DNA of 64,000 bases from Pseudoscleropodium purum (taxonomy: Eukaryota > Streptophyta > Bryopsida > Hypnales > Brachytheciaceae), in contig OZ017805.1 in assembly GCA_963969395.1 (NCBI GenBank), positions 8,494,001 to 8,558,000 on the forward strand, in the 5' to 3' direction. This document shows, one piece after another, positions 12,713-26,289 of this stretch. Numbering within the stretch: the stretch's first letter is position 1; each line of letters begins with the position of its first letter. The notes below the pieces were generated by a model. It saw only the letters and a program-made list of their open reading frames with translations, was not told where the DNA came from and made no database searches. The translations under genes were made by a program, and so were the position numbers.

Positions 12713-15700
12713 ATGGCACCCCATAAAGATGATCAGAGAATTAGCCAAGGGACTAGATTAAGGCTAGCTGAGCAGATTTTTCTACAAGGTTGTAGAGCTA
12801 AAGCAACAGAGACAGCCAAAAAATATCAAGAGAAGAAGAGAGTTTTGTTAGAAAACATTGTGTAGGCTGTTGTAGACACCATAGTCGCTTCGAATTCAGT
12901 GAACATTGACCGAGCTACTAGTAGAGCTGCAAATGAGTGGGCAATTTGATGGTTTCAAAAAACTAGTAGTTGGGGATTGGAATTCTAGAAGGCACTAATA
13001 CCAAAAATTCTAAAGCATGCAATATGAAAACCAATACTCCCTTTTTACGATGATATGGAAGTAGCCTACAATGTTGTAGGAAGTTTTTCACGAGGATGGT
13101 AGCAAATAAAAGGCTACCACTTCCAAGATGACCAATGTTCTCAAAATATCATAATTCCAATTGTCCTTGGGTTGAACACTATCAATGCTAGGCAAATAAG
13201 CCTTGTTATAGGGATTCAAAGGAAAAACATGAAATTTGAACTTGTGAGGAGGATTGCCTTGGAGGCTCGAACTGATCTAGCTCTTTGGATAGTGTCTAGG
13301 TAGACAAGGAGAGTTGATACATTGGCTGCCCATGTTACCCAATTGGTGGCAGATTATTGGACTTGAAACACATGCATCAGTCCTAACAAAAAAGACGTTG
13401 TAAGAAAGTGAGTTGGTGCTAGGGAGTGGATCAATCACCCCACACACCACCTTCAAGAGTCATAGGTTGGTTGCAACAAGGACAATTTGGGTTGGTACCA
13501 ATTCAATTTATCTCTCATTTTCTTTTATATAATGCACGTTAGATGGATGCATTTTGTTGACTATTTTGCTTAAAATTTGCACACAATGTAGTACTTCATT
13601 GTAGTAGAGATATGTGGTCTTGCTAAGGTTTGAGGGTCACTTACCTTGGCATTTCTTGCGACCTCAATGCTGTTGAGTATTGTGTAGCAACTTCCAGTGT
13701 ACACCTACTATATTAGATTCCTTTTTCTATAGTAAGAGATACCCAAAGTGTATAGTTTCTATCTTGTATTTTCCCTTGTTTCATTCAGTTGGTCATCTTT
13801 GGAACATTCTTGATCATATTCCAAAATGTTTATCATAGGAAGTTTGTAATCATGTAATCAAATATCCTATTGAGTATGTAAACTTTTGTGTTCTTAGAAG
13901 TTGGTCCTACCAGATTTAGACCTGACAAATTTATGAAGGATTCAAATCTTTTCTAGATAAGAGTTCTTTTCAATGTACTTGAAAGTAGTAGGAACTATTT
14001 TCTTCCTTTCATCTAGAAATGAAAGTTGATCCTCTTGAGGATTTAAATATTCTTAAGATAGGAACTCCTTTATTGCACTTCAAAGTAATTGCAACTACTT
14101 CTTGCCTCTCTTGTAGAAGGTGATATGTGGATCCTTTTAATGATTCAAAGGTTTTCATAGGTAGAAATTCCTTCTGTAGTTGTGTTGAACTTCAAAGTAA
14201 TAGGAACTAATTTGGGTTTTTCTTATTTAAAATTCTCTTTTTACTTTATATGCTTGAGAAAATGAACTACATCCTTTATCTAATTTATTGGGAGGTCAAT
14301 GCGTGGATTTGGTGGCAATGTTTGTAGCTCTCTTTGTTTGTACACTCCATTTAAGAGCAACCATCCTAATATGGAGATTGGAATTTATTCATTTGAAGTA
14401 CTTAAACCGTGGCTTGTGAGAAGAATGAAGGAATTTAATACTTATTGCTATCATGACCACATTCAAACCTCAAAAATGAAGGATGGTTTGAATTCTATGG
14501 GTCGTGGCAATGTACACAAAAACTGTCAATGTACATGCGAGTTGTGTCATCTAGTGCCAAGGGTTATAGGGTTTATGGCAGTGCATGCAACCTTTAAAGG
14601 TGTGATTGCTCTCTGCAAAATTGTGCTTTGCTCAAAAGACGATGATAAGGAGTACCATAAGCTGAATTGCACTTGAGATTCATGTAACATATGTGGTGTC
14701 TCAACACTAAAACTTTATCCTCAAGAACTTTTTGTGTCATTTGATGCATTTGTATCTTGGTGTAGATTTGAGATGGTGTTTATATGAAGGGGGGACAACG
14801 GTGGTGACCAGTATGCTCTACGTCTTGAATACAAAATTACTCCACCAACTGACCTTGTTACTACTTTGAAGACATGCTTGGAAATTTTTTTGACACACAA
14901 CTTTGAAGCAAAGTGGTAGGACCATCAATTCAAGTCCTACATGGATAATCTGTCCTCGAATGCAATAGTCTTTGTCATTGACTTTGCAAAAAACTACTCT
15001 TTCAAATGGCAAAACAAAATGCAATCACAACGTTGGTTTAGTTTCCAGGTAACCATATTTGTGCACATTACTTTCTGCATTTATCCACAATGGAATGGGA
15101 TGGATCTTCAGACTAGGTTGCTAACCAAGTATCACTTCTCTATTGGCGAAGACAAGTCATAGGATAACCAATTTGTCTAGCATTGTTTAACCTTTCACCA
15201 AATTTTTTTGATTCATCAAGGGCTCTCCCTTTCCAATGGAGCACATTATTTTCTCCAATGGCTACGCAGTCCAATTAATGTGTGTGACGAATCTAAATTT
15301 GGAGGCAAGGTATCTTCTTTGACTTGCACTAATGACCTACTTTTTGGTTGTATGATGTAGTGGAATTGGTTTGGATCCATTCATAGTAAAAGAAGGTGGG
15401 ATGGAGTTGGTGTGCATCTAAAACAAGTTGTACGAGCTGAATAAGTGAAGCCTCTAGGTTGTAGACTACATTGTGCCACCAACATGGTTCAATTTCTTTG
15501 CACTCACATGACATGGGAGTATGCTGGTAACAACAGGGTTTGGAGATCAGTGCACTACTATTTCTCTGATGTAATAGAAGTTGAAGTCAATCTCATGGCA
15601 TCTTTCAATGCTTGAATGATGGACGAGGCGAGATCATTCCACCAAGTTATAGTGTCAACCTTGAAGGAACTTTTCTTTAGGTGCAGGATTTGTCTTGCTT

Positions 15701-16260
15701 TTGCAAGTTGTACATGGATGGGGTAGATAGACCTTGCAACAATGCAATCTACATCCATGCTTTTTTGTTGATAAGGTTGGAGCCATGCAAAGTGACAACA
15801 AAGTCTTGATGACAAGAGATAGGCTGGTGCAATATTGAAGAATGGCAAATCCACCCCTACATGACAGTTGTTGAAGTTCACGCTAGAACATTGGAAGTGG
15901 AGGATCATTTTATTGTCCTTGTTGATGAAGAAGGAAATGATCTAGAGTTTTGGATTCTACAATGCATAGAAACTTTGCATGTAGTTCAAGTAGCAAAGAA
16001 GGAAGATTCATGGGGGCAAATGGTCTACTAGGGCAAGCAGATAGTCATAGATACCTATTACAAGCAAAAAGGAAAGAAAGTGACATCTTTTGTATGGAAA
16101 GATCCCAATCGTCATGCTCTTATGTATTCTCATTTAGTATTGGTATCAAAGTTTCAAATACTTATAGCCATGCACTGCCAAAAAGTAGGTCGCAAGGAAC
16201 TTTGGCATAGTCTCATCGTAATCAATTCATTTCATGTCTTTGATGTTCACATGTGTATCA
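12713..16260 (+). pseudogene. Decayed TE-associated gene of an unnamed plant family
   Basis: The reading begins with an ATG at 12713 (MAPHKDDQRISQGTRL). It continues through a coiled-coil-like start, AAHVTQLVADYW and ISPNKKDVVRK to about 13480. A non-coding gap to about 14290 may be an intron. Then come ME-GIYSFEVLKPWLVRRMK, paired cysteines (CELCHLV, CNICGVS), SSNAIVFVIDFAKNYSF, RWFSFQVTIFVHITF, a block near 15230-15430 (GAHYFLQW... WNWFGSIHSKRRWDGVG), and at 16080-16160 WKDPNRHALMYSHLV. From memory this order matches proteins common in fern, lycophyte and conifer genomes that are treated as TE genes; I know no name. The IDFAKNYSF block and the region after it may be DDE/RNase-H-like (inference). 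Scattered stops and frameshifts show it is dead. Confidence 0.6.
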
Positions 16261-16299
16261 ATTTCCTTGCTTTTTGTTTTTGGATTTACTTGTTTTGAA

Positions 16300-19200
16300 A
16301 TAGATGTGCTTCAATTTCTTATGCATGTCTATATACTACAACAACAAGATCTAAAAATGATTCAGTCCAAACTTTTGGAAATAGACTAGATTATACTGGA
16401 TTTTTTTATCCACATTCTTTTTGTTTTTCTTAGTCTAGACTTGGATTACTTTTTGAAGTTGGTTCAAAGGGTCATGTATTGGATTTCAATTGTATGATGT
16501 TACTTATTAGATTTGATTTACTTTTCAAATTTAGTTTCTAGATCATATGTTGGATTTCCTTAGTGTGTTGTTGGTTATTTTCATTGGGATGTTTAGAGTC
16601 AACATCATATGTGCGCAACATTTAGTCAAACATCTTATAAATTGTAAGAAATTCTATTGTATTCCATTGTAGTCACACTAGGGATTTTCCAAAATCTCAT
16701 GTTTCAATTTCCTTTGTGTGCATGACATCTAGTGACTAACAAGGGATTTTTCAGATTGAGAATATTTTACGCTGAAGAAATCACCAAAAATATATCACAC
16801 AATTTACTATAAAGAACTCCAGTGTCTACCAATTCTTCAAGTGCAAGGAATACAAGTCTATCATGGAGCCTCTTCTCACCGTAATTTACATGCTCAAATA
16901 TATGCTTACATTGGAATCCTTTCAAGTGTTGACTTAGATAAATTTTAAATTTTGGATGTGTTCACAATGCGACCATCCAACATTTATGAGTCATGCAAAT
17001 GTTGAGTCTGCCAAGTCATTCATTACATACCAAAAAGTTGAAGTACAATACAAGTATTCTCTTCCAATCACTTTGCATATACAAATAGTCCTACGAGAAC
17101 AAATTTCTAGTTGCATCAAGAACTTCTTTGCTTCAACCCTTGACCTAAAACCCTTGAACAATGTTCTTTTAAAACTTGAAACCTCCTTACTACATTTTGC
17201 CCAATTGTCATAAATTCCTGAATGGAGTCCTCTTCTAATAGCATAATACTTCTATGATCTCAAAGGAGTAGAAATAGAATATGATGATGGTTTGCATGGC
17301 ACTACAATTTCAACCTCATCAATAGATAAGGTGTTTCTAGAGACATCAAAGTTAGATACCAAAGGAATATGAAGACTTTTTACAAAATAATTGAAAGGCA
17401 TGTAGAATAGAAGCTGCATGAAGTGTGCCACCCAAACTCCAATTATCCATAGCCATAAAAGTAAAAGATGTAGCTGTAGCAACAAACATCATGTGATTTC
17501 TTCATTTTGAAGATGACTTAAGATTTAAGTAAACAAATTGTAGTAAATTTGAATAGATAAATTACCAATGAGACAATCCCAAATTGTTTACAAAACTTCA
17601 TCAAAGTCGAGGCAACACTTGGAGTCATCAAAAGACTAGTCATTGAGAAAACTATCAATGGCTATAGTTGAGAGAGATTCAAGATTAGTATTCAAAGATG
17701 GATTAGAATTCAAGGAATTGATCTTTTTAACTGAAGATTTGAAAATGTAACCCAAAGATCCCATTCCCTTATATGACAAACCAATGTGTTGAACGGATTA
17801 CTACATAACACAATTATATTTTAAATTGGACTCTTGTAGACTCTTCGAGTAGTATTTACGCTAAGACTATGACTCTTCTATGTTTTCTATGCAATTCCAT
17901 ACTACAATGATTCAAATATTGAACGGAATTTTGGATTCAAGGAATGCATCAACAAATGCCTGTCATTCACAAATCACTTCTTAAAAAAAAAAACTAGTCA
18001 TGAATGTACACACAATGAATTGCTACCACACCCATGTTTGCGCTCTTGCTATTTAGACACAAACTAGACTCGTTGAAGGCATTACTACTAGATTCACAAA
18101 AAGCATACTAAAATCTCTTACGTGCTTACGAGTTTTGGGAACTGAAGTGACAAACATTGCAAATTGTGCTAGAAAAGCAACAAATAGAGACTTGTGTGTA
18201 TGACTTTGAATCCTAAAAATTTGCATACAAGTATCAATATCACGTGCTTCCCGAAAAAGGCCGTAACATGCTAGGTACATTCCAAACTCATTCAATCATT
18301 TTCACATATCATCAACTTGCTTAGGTACACAATTAGCACAAGAATTGTCATATGCCTTTTCAGTTCGAAAAATAGAAAGATCAAGGGACAAGAGCACTTC
18401 GAAAATTTGATTTGGGATATGCAAAAGAAAATCTTCTTATACATGTTCCAATTTCCCACACAAGAATAGTTAAGTACCATCGCTCCATTTGCTAATTCAT
18501 GTTGAATTTATGAGAGACAAAAAATACTTCAAATTGTAGCAGGAAGAAGGAATAGAGTATTAGGATAATGACTCATTTCCAACCACTTAAGCAATTCAAC
18601 CTATTTACAGCATGGAGACGATTGAAGGAAAACTTTCCTTGTGTAGAGAAATAGATTGAAGAATATTTCATAATTTTTTATCATTTTTCACCCAAAAACA
18701 AATTTATTACAAATCTATTTCATGAAGATTTCCTTTTTTTAATTTTTAATTTTTAGGCAAATCAATTTCTAACCATAGACTGGTTACAAAACTCATGTAG
18801 GTGATCATTGTGGCTTTCAATGTATATATTGTGATCATTTTATGCTTTCAATGTATACCACCTAAACATTTCTATTGCTCATGTTGTATGTGAGTTCTCT
18901 TATAGCATATTTGATTGGAAATTCAACAATCTAAATCATGAAAATGGGATGCTAGGCAGAATGGGATGCTAGGCAGAATTTATTTCAACCAAATTATTTC
19001 CTAAACACTTAGTAAAACAATTTGATACTAATATGTAATCAATTTACAAAATGAAATCAAATTAGTGTATATTCTACAATGACTATATGAGAACATATAG
19101 TAAAAACGAAATGCATTCTCATAATATAGAAATAAAGACGGAAAAAAATATGATACAAGTATTCTACAACATAATATTATCCATACATCAATAATGACTT

Positions 19201-20000
19201 GCTAATTCCATATTTCTTTGAATTAGAAGGAAAAGAACACACATCTATAAAATAAATATATGTAATTAGAATTGATATTTGAATATTTTTATTTGAGATT
19301 CATTTTGATGTTTGTTCTTACAATTATTCCTTTTCGATTACTCATAGACACTAAGTTTTTTTATATATACATTTGCTTGACAAGGTTGGATTTTCTATTG
19401 TTTAAGATAAGTAAAATTGGAATTATCAACTTATTATTTTGGTACACAATACATGATTGGTTGTTTGATATTGGGATACTTTTATTTGAAATTCTCTATT
19501 TATATTTGTTCTTAAGATGTAGCCTTTTTGAAAAAACATGGCAAACCATAATGTGTACCTATTATGCATATTTGTTTCATATGGTTGACTTTATTTTTGT
19601 TTAATATATAGAAGTCTATAATTTTTTCTTCTTCAGAGAATTTATCTTTGTTCAATATATGTATCTTTTGAAAAAGAATAATTGACATTTGATTTGAAGA
19701 CTTTTTGTTTGTGATAGTACATATAGATTCATAATTATGAATCCTTGTTTATGTTTTTGGATTTGTGATATAGAACATATAAGTGGAATCATGCATTTCT
19801 AATATTATTATATTAAGAATATTTTTGACGTTTAGGATATGCATCTATTTAGGAAGCAACTATTATATTAATGTGAAGAATATTATTTGTGGCAATGTAT
19901 TTCAAATTGAAATTAATTACACTTTATTTATTTAGTGTTCAAAATTATTCATGTTCTTGGTATATGGAAGATTCATAGTTAATAGGGTTTCAAAAGGGTT
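16300..20000. other. AT-rich stretch without supported gene
   Basis: No gene is supported here. Short frames at 16956-17213, 17252-17485, 18053-18480 and 19272-19604 lack recognisable motifs, and the last is a product of AT-rich sequence rich in Phe, Ile and Leu. A minus-strand open stretch around 17490-17340 (FTFMAMDNWSLGG) was noted without identification. A perfect 16-base head-to-tail duplication (gggatgctaggcagaa) occurs near 18949-18978. Confidence 0.5.
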
Positions 20001-20010
20001 TCAATATAGG

Positions 20011-20028
20011 TTAGGGTTAGGGTTAGGG
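20011..20028 (+). repeat. Short interstitial telomere-like tract (TTAGGG)x3
   Basis: Three perfect TTAGGG units are followed by degenerate TTCAGGG and CAGGG. Most land plants have TTTAGGG telomeres, so this six-base form is not the usual plant repeat. At this length it may be chance or a degraded microsatellite. Confidence 0.8.
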
Positions 20029-20127
20029 TTCAGGGTTCAGGGCTTACCACAAATACTTTATTAACACTACAAAAGGAAAAATTTAAGCTTTGCCTCCATG
20101 GATTATTGAACAAAGAGGTGCCATGTG

Positions 20128-20874
20128 TTACTCACACTATGGATGAGCAAATGAGGTAGTTTAGGGTTTTGTTCCCGTGTGAGATTTTGAGTTGCTCTCA
20201 CCTTCCATTTTGTCCATGCATTTTTCACTTGTGTTTTTCCTATCTTTGAAGCCCACTTTTGTATAGGAGCATCATCTTCCTGGAACACAACACCATTTTC
20301 GGGTGTAGAAAGTGTGTCCCACTAAGAGGTTTAGGTTGCCATCGCAATGTAAAATCGAGTCAAGGTTCAATGGCAACAACAAGGGTTTCAGTTTTGCATC
20401 TACTTGGTTAAAAGATTTTTCCTTGTTGCTTGTGTTTTCTAGATGTGATTTAAGTGGGAATGCTTTGTTTGTATATTGTTTTTTTTGTAGGGAGTGATTG
20501 TTACTCATGCTATGTATGAGCAAATGAGGTAGTTTAGGGTTTTGATCTCGTGCGTAGATTTGAACTACTCCCACCTTCCAATCTATCCACGTATTTTCTA
20601 CTTGTGTTTTTCTTGACTTTGGAGTGCACCTATGTATAGGACCATCATCTTCCTAGAGCGCAATACCATTTTTAGGTGCAAAAACGTATCCTGCCAAGAA
20701 GTTTAGGTTGCCATGGCAATACAAAATTAGTTCAAGGTTCAATGGCGACAATAGGGATTTCAATTTTGCGTCTACTAGGTTATGAGATTTTTCTTTGTTG
20801 CTTGTGTTTTCTAGACGTGGTTTAAGTGGGAATGCTCTGCTTGCATATTATTTTTTCGTAGGGAGTGATTGTGC
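20128..20874 (+). repeat. Direct tandem duplication, about 373 bp unit, 2 copies
   Basis: Copy 1 (20128-20500) and copy 2 (20501-20874) align throughout. Both start ttactca, contain gagcaaatgaggtagttta, ggaccatcatcttcct or its variant, ggtttaggttgccat, and end gtagggagtgattg. Differences are mostly single-base transitions. The short open frames here occur by chance and are not conserved between the two copies. Confidence 0.9.
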
Positions 20875-21678
20875 ACATTTGATGTGCACTTGGTCTTTTT
20901 CTCTACTATACAATGCGATGTGTAAGGCATTCATTTCAAGGCTCACGTAGATTTCAAAGCCCCCATAATGAGGATAGTTAATGTTCAACAAACTTTGAGA
21001 GAATTACTTTCTGTTGTTTGGAACTACAACTATGCAACTTGTCTTCTTTAATTGAATTTCTATAGATAAAGGTAGACAAAGATTTTGATAATTCAACTTG
21101 CAAGGTGCATTACAGCTATTTTGTGAGGATAGCTTTAAGTTTATTGCAAGCAATTGCCTTCTTGGACAAGAAAGGTTTCAATGCATCTTGTTTCTTTGCA
21201 CATGTTGACGACTAATTTTTTTCAAGAATCAAATGCCCCATTTTGTTATTGTGAGCTCCAACTCATTGTGCAATACTAGCAAGGCATTAGCAACACCAAT
21301 TTCACCATCCAGAGAGAAGGCTAAAGGAATGGGTCTTCCTACTTGCGTAAAAAAGAAAAGGGCACCATTTTGGTTAAAGGAATTCAATATCCTTTGAGGT
21401 GAGTCTTTCTTTACAGTTTATTTAAGATGCATGGACGAAATAAAAATTTGTCTTAGGAAACTCACCTATTTGTCTTACGAAACTAGTTGTGTTTAGGAAA
21501 CTCCTAAACCTCTAAAAAACTACATATTGGGTTTATATCAATTTGTAAATTTTTTCTTGGTTCGTTGTCCTTGTATTAGTAGGAATTTAAGTATTTTTCT
21601 TATTAAAGTGTGCAGAATTTCAGTCGTGTTCTACCATTATTTTTTGGATTAACAATTTCATATCCATGTTGTATAATC

Positions 21679-22255
21679 TTAGTTTCAATTCTTGGTTTGC
21701 GGTCTTTGTTTCATTTCTTGGTTTGCGGTCTTTGTTTCATTTCTTGATTTGCGGTCTTTGTTTCATTTCTTGGCTTGTAGTCTTTGTTTTGTTTCTTAGT
21801 TTTTGGTTTGTGTTTCATTTCTTGGTTCTCAATCTTTGTTTCATTTCCTAATCCCCAGGCTTCGTTTCATTTCTAGATTCCATGTCTTGGTTTCATTTCC
21901 TAGTTCACGATCTTGGATTCATTTCCAAGTTCCATGTCTTGGTTTCATTTCTTGGTCCCCAGTCTTTTTGTTTCATTTCCAGGTTTCCGGTCTTTGTTTC
22001 ATTTTTTGGTTGACGGTCTTTGTTTAATTTCCAAGTTCCTTTTCTTGGTTTCATTTCCTGGTCTTCAGTCTTGGTTTCATTTCTTGGTCTTCAATCTTTG
22101 TTTCATTTCTTGGTTCCTAGTCTTTGTTTCATTTCCTAGTTCATAATCTTTGTTTCATTTCTTAGTCTCCAATCTTTGTTTCATTTTTTGTTTTTGGGCT
22201 TCATTTTGTTTCTTGGTTCTTAGCATTTGTTTCATTTTTTTGTTTTTTGTTTGGT
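21679..22255 (+). repeat. Minisatellite, 26-bp unit, about 22 copies
   Basis: The unit core is tttgtttcatttcttgg followed by a variable part ending in gtc or atc. Variation is concentrated in the last 10 bases, while the first 15 stay almost fixed. One unit has a two-base expansion near 21965. Because the repeat is pyrimidine/T-rich it yields artefactual frames rich in Phe-His-Phe-Leu; these are not genes. Confidence 0.9.
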
Positions 22256-22259
22256 TAGA

Positions 22260-23747
22260 TCCTTGTCTCTTGGTTTTTGGTTTACGAATTGAGTGAAATC
22301 AATGTACTCTATGTAGTTGGAGGTTGATAGTGACCTATGTATTTGCCCAGTACATAACCAATCATTGACATTCACTAATGAACTAAAGGAAGAAGCGTCT
22401 AGGGATTTAAAGTTTTTTTCAAGTCCTTTTCTAAGGTTCTTATTACTTAGTACCTACACTTGCAAAACCCTATGGACTACAACAATGAATCATGCAAAAT
22501 CTTTGCTACAACAGAGATCATATGGAGGTGAATTCCTGACATCTTCCAAAATTTTGCAATTCTACAGGTCTTTATTAGTTCTTCAAAATTTGGGAATAAT
22601 GCAATGTGGTTAGGATTGCTCTTCAAAAAATTTGTGTAGTAATAGGGCAAGAAGTGAATTGTGTCCATTGTATGTTGTTGTTTATGGCTTTTTCTAGTTG
22701 TATGTTGCCTAAGGTGTTTTCTTTCAAAGATGACTTCCTAAAGTAGTTGATCTTGACCTTTAAAAAATTTCTAAATTATATCTTTGCTCAAGGTTTTCTT
22801 GTTTAGGTACTTCGGGTCGTACCATAGTATACAAGATGGCCTCTACCCTAAATGGGATATTGTGGAGAGCTATTGGGATCATGGTCTAAGGTATTTTACG
22901 ACTCTTGGCTTAGACGACTTCATTGCACTTTTTATACTTTTTAATTGCAACATATATTATTGAAATTTTTGCATTTTGTATATATTGTCTCCTTCACCTC
23001 ATATTGTCCATTTTTCTTAGTACTACTTATATGCAATCCATTCATGAATTGGTTGATAGACATTGCATTTGTCACTTATTCACAACTGTTTATTATGGAG
23101 GTGGTGGAAGAAGACTATTTGAAATTGTACAAATTAGTTGAAGCAATTTATGTAAGTGGTATCACTTTAAAAACATTCCCTTTGTTAGGAGAGATGAAAG
23201 GAATCTTTTGCAACTTCCAAACCTAGTATGTAGGCTACTACAGTTCTATTCACTAAATGAGAACCTTCCTTGATTTCAGTACTTGTAGCAATACTGGGAT
23301 TTCAACAAGTCTTTGGAGATTCATAGAGTATGAATACAGTAGTATTAGTTCAATACATCACATCTTTGTGTATGTAATTTTCTATTCAAACATGAATTGA
23401 GCTTTTACAAGCCTTTATTGAATGTACATTATGAACTACTATGGCATCTTGTGTTTTGACTTTACAAATTCAGAACTACCAAGGTTTTTACTATCTTCAA
23501 TAATACCAGTCGTCTATGGTCATGCTATGGAGTATAAAGTCAAAAACCAATTTTTTAGTAGGATGATTTCAATCAAGAAACAATGTGAATAGCAAACTTT
23601 GAAATATTGAATTCTATAAGCATTTATTCAGGTATCTTTCCATTGCCATTAAGGCCACAAACAATCACAAACCAATCCTTGTTGTCATAGTACAACATGA
23701 TTGAGCTGTCATGGTTTGAATTGGTGGCCATCTTGTTGTTGCCCTCA
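22260..23747. other. No supported gene
   Basis: Frames at 22317-22613 plus and 22923-23226 plus have no recognised motif. AT-rich, otherwise featureless. Confidence 0.4.
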
Positions 23748-23755
23748 TGTACAAT

Positions 23756-24166
23756 CAGGGTTGACAGGATGGTTGGACGTCTGGGACGTTTGAACGCGAA
23801 CGTTGTGTCCGCATCGTCCGTTGACATTCGCGGTCCCGGCGGACACAACGTCCGCCGGGACCGCCCTGTTTTAGCTTTTACATAAATAGTGATATACAAC
23901 TCTATTGAATCGCAATTGCAATATAAGAAAAATCAAAATCAAAATGACTTCACTCTCAATCTCTCATTGGTGAAAACAATCAAAACAAAAAACCCAAAAC
24001 GGGTTTTCTAAGCCACCCCGTCCGTTTGACCTGTCCGTCTGCCCCGCTCGTTCGCCCGTTTGCCTTCCGACGGCGGGAGGGATGCTGTGTCCGCTAGCAT
24101 CCGTGAGGACGGACGTCCGGGTTACGGACGCTATTTTGGGGCGGACGTACTGATTTGTCAACCCGG
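23756..24166 (+). mobile_element. GC-rich non-autonomous hAT-type element (MITE), copy 1
   Basis: Terminal inverted repeats are CAGGGTTGACA at 23756 and TGTCAACCCGG ending at 24166. An 8-bp duplication TGTACAAT flanks it at 23748-23755 and 24167-24174. A CAGGG start and an 8-bp duplication are typical of hAT elements. The body is strikingly GC- and CpG-rich, with many CGTCCG/CGGACG and GGACGTCC words near both ends, in contrast to the AT-rich surroundings. No transposase is encoded; frames inside are composition artefacts. Confidence 0.85.
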
Positions 24167-24174
24167 TGTACAAT

Positions 24175-26289
24175 ACTATGGGAGATTCAAAATAAATTAA
24201 AGTATGTCAATCTTTCTATTATAGAGTTTGGCAGCAAGTCGTGCACTAACATTTACACATTCCTATTGTAGAACAATTCATGAATGCTTGTTGTGGGAAA
24301 CATTATTGCACAAAAATCAAAAGAAGTTTTAGAAAGAAGTTTTACTATTCAAATACACCTTGCTTAATTTATAGTCAAAAGAAAAGAAAAATTCATAAAT
24401 TTATTATAAATGGAAATGGTAAGATTTGCACCTTCAATTTCCTGAATTGAGCGAGAATTGCATTATAGATGTCAAAATGCTGCAGGCACTTACCACAAGA
24501 TCCCAATCCAGTCATTCACAGAACCTCAAAATTGCCAAAAAACTTATCATATACTATTGTCTTCACAAAAATTTCTTAGTGTGAAGTCCTAGTGACAAAT
24601 GATTTGGATGTTTTAGCCACATACCTTTAAATTATAGCTTTCTCTTTTTTTCAATAGTTCACAAGATTGTTGATGTCAGTCAAATCCTGACATCTTAATT
24701 AGATTCCTAAGGTCCATGTTGTCAGTGGTGATTGAGGGAGAAGTCCGTAATGTAAATATAATTTACAAACATTATTCAATTATTTTCTTGTAACTAGAAA
24801 AATTCAATTGTATGTTGCCATTAATTATATTGGAAGTCCATAATCAGAAAGAGTGCATTGGAACTAGATTCAAAACATCCATATGATTGTCATACTTAAA
24901 CAATAGGGTCTTGTATTTGGAGATGAATTGGAAGACAAGTGTATTGTCCTTCCTATCCCTCCAATTTCAATTCAAATGCACTCTAGCCACTTCCATTGCA
25001 TTCAAAAGCACATAGTTTTAGCAAATACTAAGTTCATACATGGGGATAGATTGAGGAGTCTAAAAACAAATAGATCTTTAAGATTGATTTAACTACTGAT
25101 GTTCTATTGTATTTAGTCCATATTGTGGCTCTCAAAGAAGATTGTATTGTTTTGCAATGCCATACCCACGATGCTAATTAAAATTCTAAGCTTGTGAAGA
25201 AGGACCATCAAACATGGCAAACCAAACATATATTATATTATTGGATTTAGAGCTCCATGTCCTCCCTACATGGTTGTACTCTCGAAGTGGCTAGGTGGAC
25301 CTTGAACACATGAAGAAACACAATCCCATAATAATCCACGCTCGCCATAGCCCTACCTCTCTTCCTTCAAGACAACTTGTTCTAGTACTTCTACAATAAT
25401 ATTGCAATTCATGGAATGCTCATTGCACCATTTTCACTAACCTCCATATAATACCAACTAGTATAGAGAGTAGCTTCTATAGATTGTTTATGACACTTTT
25501 GAAATGGAAAGAATAACCACAACTTTTTACAAAGTTGAGATGTAGAGCCTATACATAAGCAACAAATTAGCACTCCTTCATCCACCAAAGTGTCTCCAAC
25601 TCTTGCATAGGACCTAAAGCTTTTCCTTTAAAATTCTCCTTCCTACGTAGGCAAAGTACATCCTAAAATACCTAGAATAATGTGTACCTATAGCATCACC
25701 GTGGGTTCTTGAGAGCTTGAGATTGAGTAATGATTGTAGGCTCTTCAACTCTTCCAAAGCAACAACTACCTCCCGCTTTGTGTTTGATCCTAAACCGATA
25801 ACTTATGAATTATGCGCACCCAAACATAAACAAGCCTCTCTTCTAAGAAAGAAGAATACTTCACAAGGATCACTCTTGCAAATGCAACTCACTTCAATGG
25901 CAAACAAAAGCTTTTGAATCACTCAAGGCTACGATCTCATTCAAGAAGTACCTCGTAAAGCGCGTCAATCTAGATCTAGATTGTTGTTGATGTGCTTGTT
26001 GCCAAATCAAAGAACACGAAGAACATAACTAGAAACTTGTGAAGGTTGGGAGGTTGTTTAATTTAGTGTATATGGTGATGAGTAACCTCAACACTATAAT
26101 TATGCACTTAATTTATGTCAGAGCAAGAAGTCACGTCAATGCAAGACATAACCGTTCGAACTTTGTATTGTGAGGATATAGTATTGATCTCCGTATCCCT
26201 CAGTTAAGTCAGTTTTTAGGCAGTGCAATGAGGAGTACGTTGTACATTGATTACATAGAGATAATCATGATTTGAAGTTCAAGGTCACT
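24175..26289. other. No supported gene
   Basis: AT-rich sequence. The only open frame of note (25717-25917 plus, 66 codons, Ser-rich) has no recognisable domain. Confidence 0.4.

Noticed and set aside
20011..20040. True internal telomere or chromosome end
   Set aside because: Only three perfect TTAGGG units, and the usual plant repeat is TTTAGGG.
21666..22146. Overlapping frames rich in Phe, Leu, Ser, His
   Set aside because: They are translations of the 26-bp minisatellite and change with register.
23624..24173. Arg/Pro-rich open frames on both strands of MITE copy 1 (and at 27960-28347, 40679-41053)
   Set aside because: They appear on both strands and in several frames within GC-rich, stop-poor DNA bounded by hAT ends; they are not conserved as protein between copies.
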